DNA of 13,377 nucleotides from Caldilinea sp. CFX5. Lineage in GTDB: Bacteria > Chloroflexota > Anaerolineae > Caldilineales > Caldilineaceae. The DNA lies in NCBI GenBank assembly GCA_021405325.1, contig QWII01000166.1, forward strand, positions 1-13,377, given 5' to 3'. Under the pieces are notes generated by a model, which searched no databases, was not told where the DNA came from, and worked only from the letters and a program-made list of their open reading frames with translations. The first letter of the stretch is position 1; each line of letters opens with the position of its first letter. Position numbers and translations under genes: made by a program. Shown in pieces: positions 6,880 to 13,377 of the stretch.

Positions 6880-6968
6880 TGGTGGTTCGTCCCTGTACAC
6901 AAGGATGTTGTTAATGGTTAGCACGCTGGGGATAGATTTTTTCATTAACCAGTATGGCAGCGCCCTAC

Positions 6969-7067
6969 TCACTGCATAGCAATCAAGTTCAAAAATTCGC
7001 GGACGCTTTGCTTGGTCTTCAACGAGGCTTCCACTTTGTCACCGTCAAAAATAGGACTTGTACGCAC
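6969..7067 (-). pseudogene. Possible 3' fragment of an unidentified gene
   Basis: On the - strand a frame from about 7067 to the TGA at 6969-6971 gives 32 protein-like residues beginning VRTSPIFDGDKVEASLKTKQ and ending EFLNLIAMQ. It is closed a few codons upstream by an in-frame TGA, and the inverted repeat 7091-7164 lies just beyond. It lies downstream of the DNA methyltransferase on the same strand. The residue pattern resembles a real C-terminus, but I do not recognise the family and it may be chance. The flanking stretch 6880-6968 shows only a weak 7-bp inverted pair, GTTAATG (6910-6916) and CATTAAC (6943-6949). Confidence 0.3.
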
Positions 7068-7090
7068 GACGAGTCATGACGAGAACGCTA

Positions 7091-7164
7091 GCCAGACCTC
7101 CGGGAGGTGGGTACAACATGTTACATGAGGAGAAGATCGTTTGCCCACCTCCCGGAGGTCTGGC
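7091..7164. repeat. Perfect 21-bp inverted repeat with 32-nt loop
   Basis: Arms 7091-7111 and 7144-7164 are exact reverse complements; the core is CAGACCTCCGGGAGGTGG. The arm itself contains the palindrome CCTCCGGGAGG. It lies 36 bp beyond the ancestral stop of the DNA methyltransferase gene, on the side where transcription of that gene would end. It could therefore serve as a terminator or mRNA-stabilising hairpin, although no T-run follows it. It resembles a dispersed palindromic element more than a dedicated terminator. Confidence 0.65.
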
Positions 7165-7199
7165 CGCCCTGCTACTGCGGAGTCGAGGGTCGCGACCTA

Positions 7200-7266
7200 T
7201 TAATGCGTCCGTTCAATCCAGAGTAAACCCTCTTTGAGTGGCACGCGATGTTTGCGATTTTTCCAC
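7200..7266 (-). pseudogene. Severed 3' end of the DNA methyltransferase gene
   Basis: On the - strand, reading from 7266 after the TTGGT duplication, the codons give KWKNRKHRVPLKEGLLWI followed by ERTH and TAA (7202-7200); the first codon is shared with the duplication. This is the former end of the methyltransferase, cut off from the reading frame by the MITE. Its basic, then hydrophobic pattern resembles the last beta-strand region of related amino-methyltransferases. It is no longer translated in frame unless the element is lost. Confidence 0.75.
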
Positions 7267-7361
7267 TTGGTTAGGAGTTACGCAGTTGGACAAGACCTGT
7301 CAGGTTTGCGAAACCTGACAGGTCTCTGGTAGCGCCCGTCAACTGCGTAACTCCTATTGGT
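7267..7361. mobile_element. 85-bp MITE-like insertion (7272-7356) with 5-bp target duplication TTGGT
   Basis: The element runs from 7272 to 7356. Its ends are perfect 17-bp inverted repeats, TAGGAGTTACGCAGTTG (7272-7288) and its complement (7340-7356). Directly outside lie TTGGT copies at 7267-7271 and 7357-7361, as expected for a transposition-made duplication. Inside is a second hairpin (7293-7325), a perfect 15-bp stem AGACCTGTCAGGTTT around loop GCG. It carries no transposase, so it would need one supplied in trans. The insertion is in the 3' end of the DNA methyltransferase gene. Removing the element plus one TTGGT (90 bp, 30 codons) restores an unbroken frame into a typical C-terminus. 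No IS family is named because the ends were not matched to a database. Confidence 0.88.
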
Positions 7362-8597
7362 ATTGCGATCCCGTAATTTTTCAAACTCATAGTGCTGAAA
7401 GCCGGCAGCCAGCGCCAACTCGCCGAGCCAGGTGTCGATTGGGCAGTAAACGCCATAGGGGGCGGAATCGCCAATCACCCAACACATGCGCGCGCCGGGG
7501 CGGCAAACTTTGCGTAATTCCTGGAAGACAAAGCCAAGATCGCGACAGTAGGCCGCCACCATGGTATGGTAATGTTTTTTGCCGCCGTGATCTTCACGGG
7601 TGGCGGCCAGTTGGGTCACCACCGCCGCCAATTCCGCACGGATCGGGGCAAGCACGGGTTCGGCTAACAACTCATCAGCGTTCAAGCGCTCGCGGGAGGA
7701 ATGTTGGGACGAAGAGACGATCAGATGTTTGCGCACCTTGTCATGGATCTCCCCCCAGCCCGCGACTTCGCCCCAGAAGGTCATTTCAAAGCGCAAGGCG
7801 TCCGCATAGTCATAGTTGTTGGCATAGGGCGGTGAGGTGATGACGGCGTCCACTTGCCGGTCAAGCGCCTGCGCAAAGGTACGCGCATCCCCAGCCACCA
7901 GACAAGCCCGTGACTGCGTGGCGTGCGCTTGGAGCCAGCGCATATCGTGCGCCATCATCTCAATCTGCTGGCGAAAGGCCAGGGCGGGGTGCAAGACTTT
8001 TTTCTTGGTTTTGTTGGGCAAGATATATTGCCACTGAGCCGTGCCGGCGCTGGCGCAAGGGCGCAAAATCGCCGTAATCGCCAGCCAAACCAATTCGGCG
8101 GCGGGCGATTGATCCGCATGGGCTTGCCAGGCCGCTTTTAAGGCCGTTAGCTCCGCCAGGAACGCTGGGTCAAAGCTACGCTGAATCAGTTCCGGGTAGG
8201 CTGCGGTTTCTTCCAACCGACAACGCGCCGCGCGCTGAACGGCTTCGGCCAGCGTCGTAAATTGCTCAACGGCCGTTGACCAGTGGAGCTTGGCCCGACA
8301 AATCCGCGCCACCACCGGGTGCGCTTCCACCCCAATACTACCGATGCCGACTTGCTCGCAGACAAGCGGCACCGTGCCGGAGCCGGCAAAGGGATCCAAC
8401 ACAGTATGGTGGGGTTCAAGCCGCCAATCCGCCAGCGCTTGTTCCACCCATTCCGCCGAAAAGCCCGCCGAATAGCGAAACCAGCGATGCACCGGCAGCG
8501 CCATGTTGTCCACAAAGGTGCCGGCGCGGGTCACTTTGCGCTCAACCGGTGGGATCACCGGCTCTGGGAAAAGGGATAGCTGTAGTTGCTTGGTCAT
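7278..8597 (-). CDS. DNA methyltransferase (N4-cytosine/N6-adenine type), C-terminus replaced by a MITE
   Basis: A 439-residue S-adenosylmethionine-dependent DNA methyltransferase acting on an exocyclic amino group. A motif X-like region (VHRWFRYSAGFS, 36-47) is followed by the SAM-binding motif I DPFAGSGT (68-75) and catalytic motif IV TSPPY (254-258); SPPY is common in N4-cytosine enzymes. The segment between I and IV (about 105-245) may hold target recognition. The frame opens upstream to 8708, but MTKQLQLSLFPEP at 8597 looks like the true N-terminus; no strong Shine-Dalgarno is seen. Residues 415-439 and the stop are encoded by the inserted element. Before insertion the gene would have run to TAA at 7200-7202 (435 residues), ending with KWKNRKHRVPLKEGLLWI plus four residues. 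No restriction endonuclease gene is adjacent. It lies 234 bp downstream of the STAND gene on the same strand. Activity of the altered protein is unknown. Confidence 0.87.
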   Translation of the reverse strand: MTKQLQLSLFPEPVIPPVERKVTRAGTFVDNMALPVHRWFRYSAGFSAEWVEQALADWRLEPHHTVLDPFAGSGTVPLVCEQVGIGSIGVEAHPVVARICRAKLHWSTAVEQFTTLAEAVQRAARCRLEETAAYPELIQRSFDPAFLAELTALKAAWQAHADQSPAAELVWLAITAILRPCASAGTAQWQYILPNKTKKKVLHPALAFRQQIEMMAHDMRWLQAHATQSRACLVAGDARTFAQALDRQVDAVITSPPYANNYDYADALRFEMTFWGEVAGWGEIHDKVRKHLIVSSSQHSSRERLNADELLAEPVLAPIRAELAAVVTQLAATREDHGGKKHYHTMVAAYCRDLGFVFQELRKVCRPGARMCWVIGDSAPYGVYCPIDTWLGELALAAGFQHYEFEKLRDRNTNRSYAVDGRYQRPVRFRKPDRSCPTA

Positions 8598-8743
8598 CGG
8601 AGCATTATCCCAGCAAGGAGGCCAATCGACGGAAATGGCAGGGCGGTGCAACGGTAACAAGCCAAAACACAACAGCGGATGAGGGCGGGAACGGATTGCT
8701 CGTAACACGGGTGCCCACTGGGCGTGGCGTTGTTATGCAGGCT

Positions 8744-8806
8744 GGACGCTCTGCGTCCCCAGCGGCGCAGAGCGCCGAGTCGGCATTACGACGGAGACCG
8801 TCGTAA
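8744..8806. repeat. Three consecutive hairpins with TCT/AGA triloops
   Basis: The hairpins are GGACGC-TCT-GCGTCC (8744-8758), GGCGC-AGA-GCGCC (8764-8776) and TTACGACGG-AGA-CCGTCGTAA (8786-8806), all with perfect stems. The first two can also pair with each other (CGCTCTGCG with CGCAGAGCG). They lie in the 234-bp gap between the STAND gene and the methyltransferase gene, and could act as an intergenic processing, attenuation or termination region. No T-run marks a classic terminator. Confidence 0.65.
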
Positions 8807-8808
8807 CG

Positions 8809-13377
<4,569 letters not shown>

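Noticed and set aside
7272..7356. TA-duplicating (IS630/Tc1-like) insertion, since both ends begin with TA
   Set aside because: Excising with a TA duplication gives the wrong reading frame; the 5-bp TTGGT duplication restores the expected methyltransferase tail exactly.
8276..8806. 176-codon + strand frame across the methyltransferase start
   Set aside because: Antisense to motif I of the methyltransferase, low-complexity Pro/Arg/Ala sequence, no ribosome binding site.

Overview
The window looks like chromosomal DNA of an anaerobic or facultative Chloroflexota-type bacterium (Anaerolineae or a relative). This is inferred from the GC-rich coding regions, a large TIR-CHAT-NTPase-TPR protein, a corrinoid methyl-transfer module and many short palindromic repeats between genes. 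It cannot be proved from sequence alone. No rRNA, tRNA, CRISPR array or full-length insertion sequence was seen.

Left half, about 156-6609, + strand: five intact genes pointing the same way. They encode a D-2-hydroxyacid dehydrogenase, a mandelate racemase-type enolase-superfamily enzyme, a URO-D/MtaA-type zinc methyltransferase, a cobalamin-binding corrinoid protein, and a RACo-type ferredoxin/ATPase that re-reduces inactivated corrinoid. The last three form a core corrinoid C1-transfer module. The first two suggest sugar-acid or hydroxyacid catabolism, so use of a methoxylated (sugar-)acid is a reasonable but untested idea. The gaps between the last three genes, and the region after the RACo gene, each hold a different family of inverted repeats: 7-bp words, 8-bp words, and 66-bp hairpins spaced 92 bp apart. 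The 327-bp gap before the methyltransferase gene holds a 3' remnant of a second dehydrogenase gene and a nested inverted-repeat element.

Middle, about 6610-7271: a repeat-rich, largely non-coding stretch with the three long hairpins, a short possible gene remnant and a perfect 21-bp inverted repeat.

Right half, 7200-13216, - strand: a 4.4-kb gene for a TIR-CHAT-STAND NTPase-TPR protein, read right to left, followed by a DNA methyltransferase gene. The large gene is split by one apparent missing base in a G4 run (11428-11431). The methyltransferase gene carries an 85-bp MITE-like insertion with perfect 17-bp ends and a 5-bp target duplication. Removing it in silico restores a typical methyltransferase C-terminus in frame. 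The TIR-CHAT-NTPase-TPR architecture, with two effector-type domains on one switch ATPase, resembles prokaryotic immune or cell-death STAND proteins and is the best candidate for a little-described system here.
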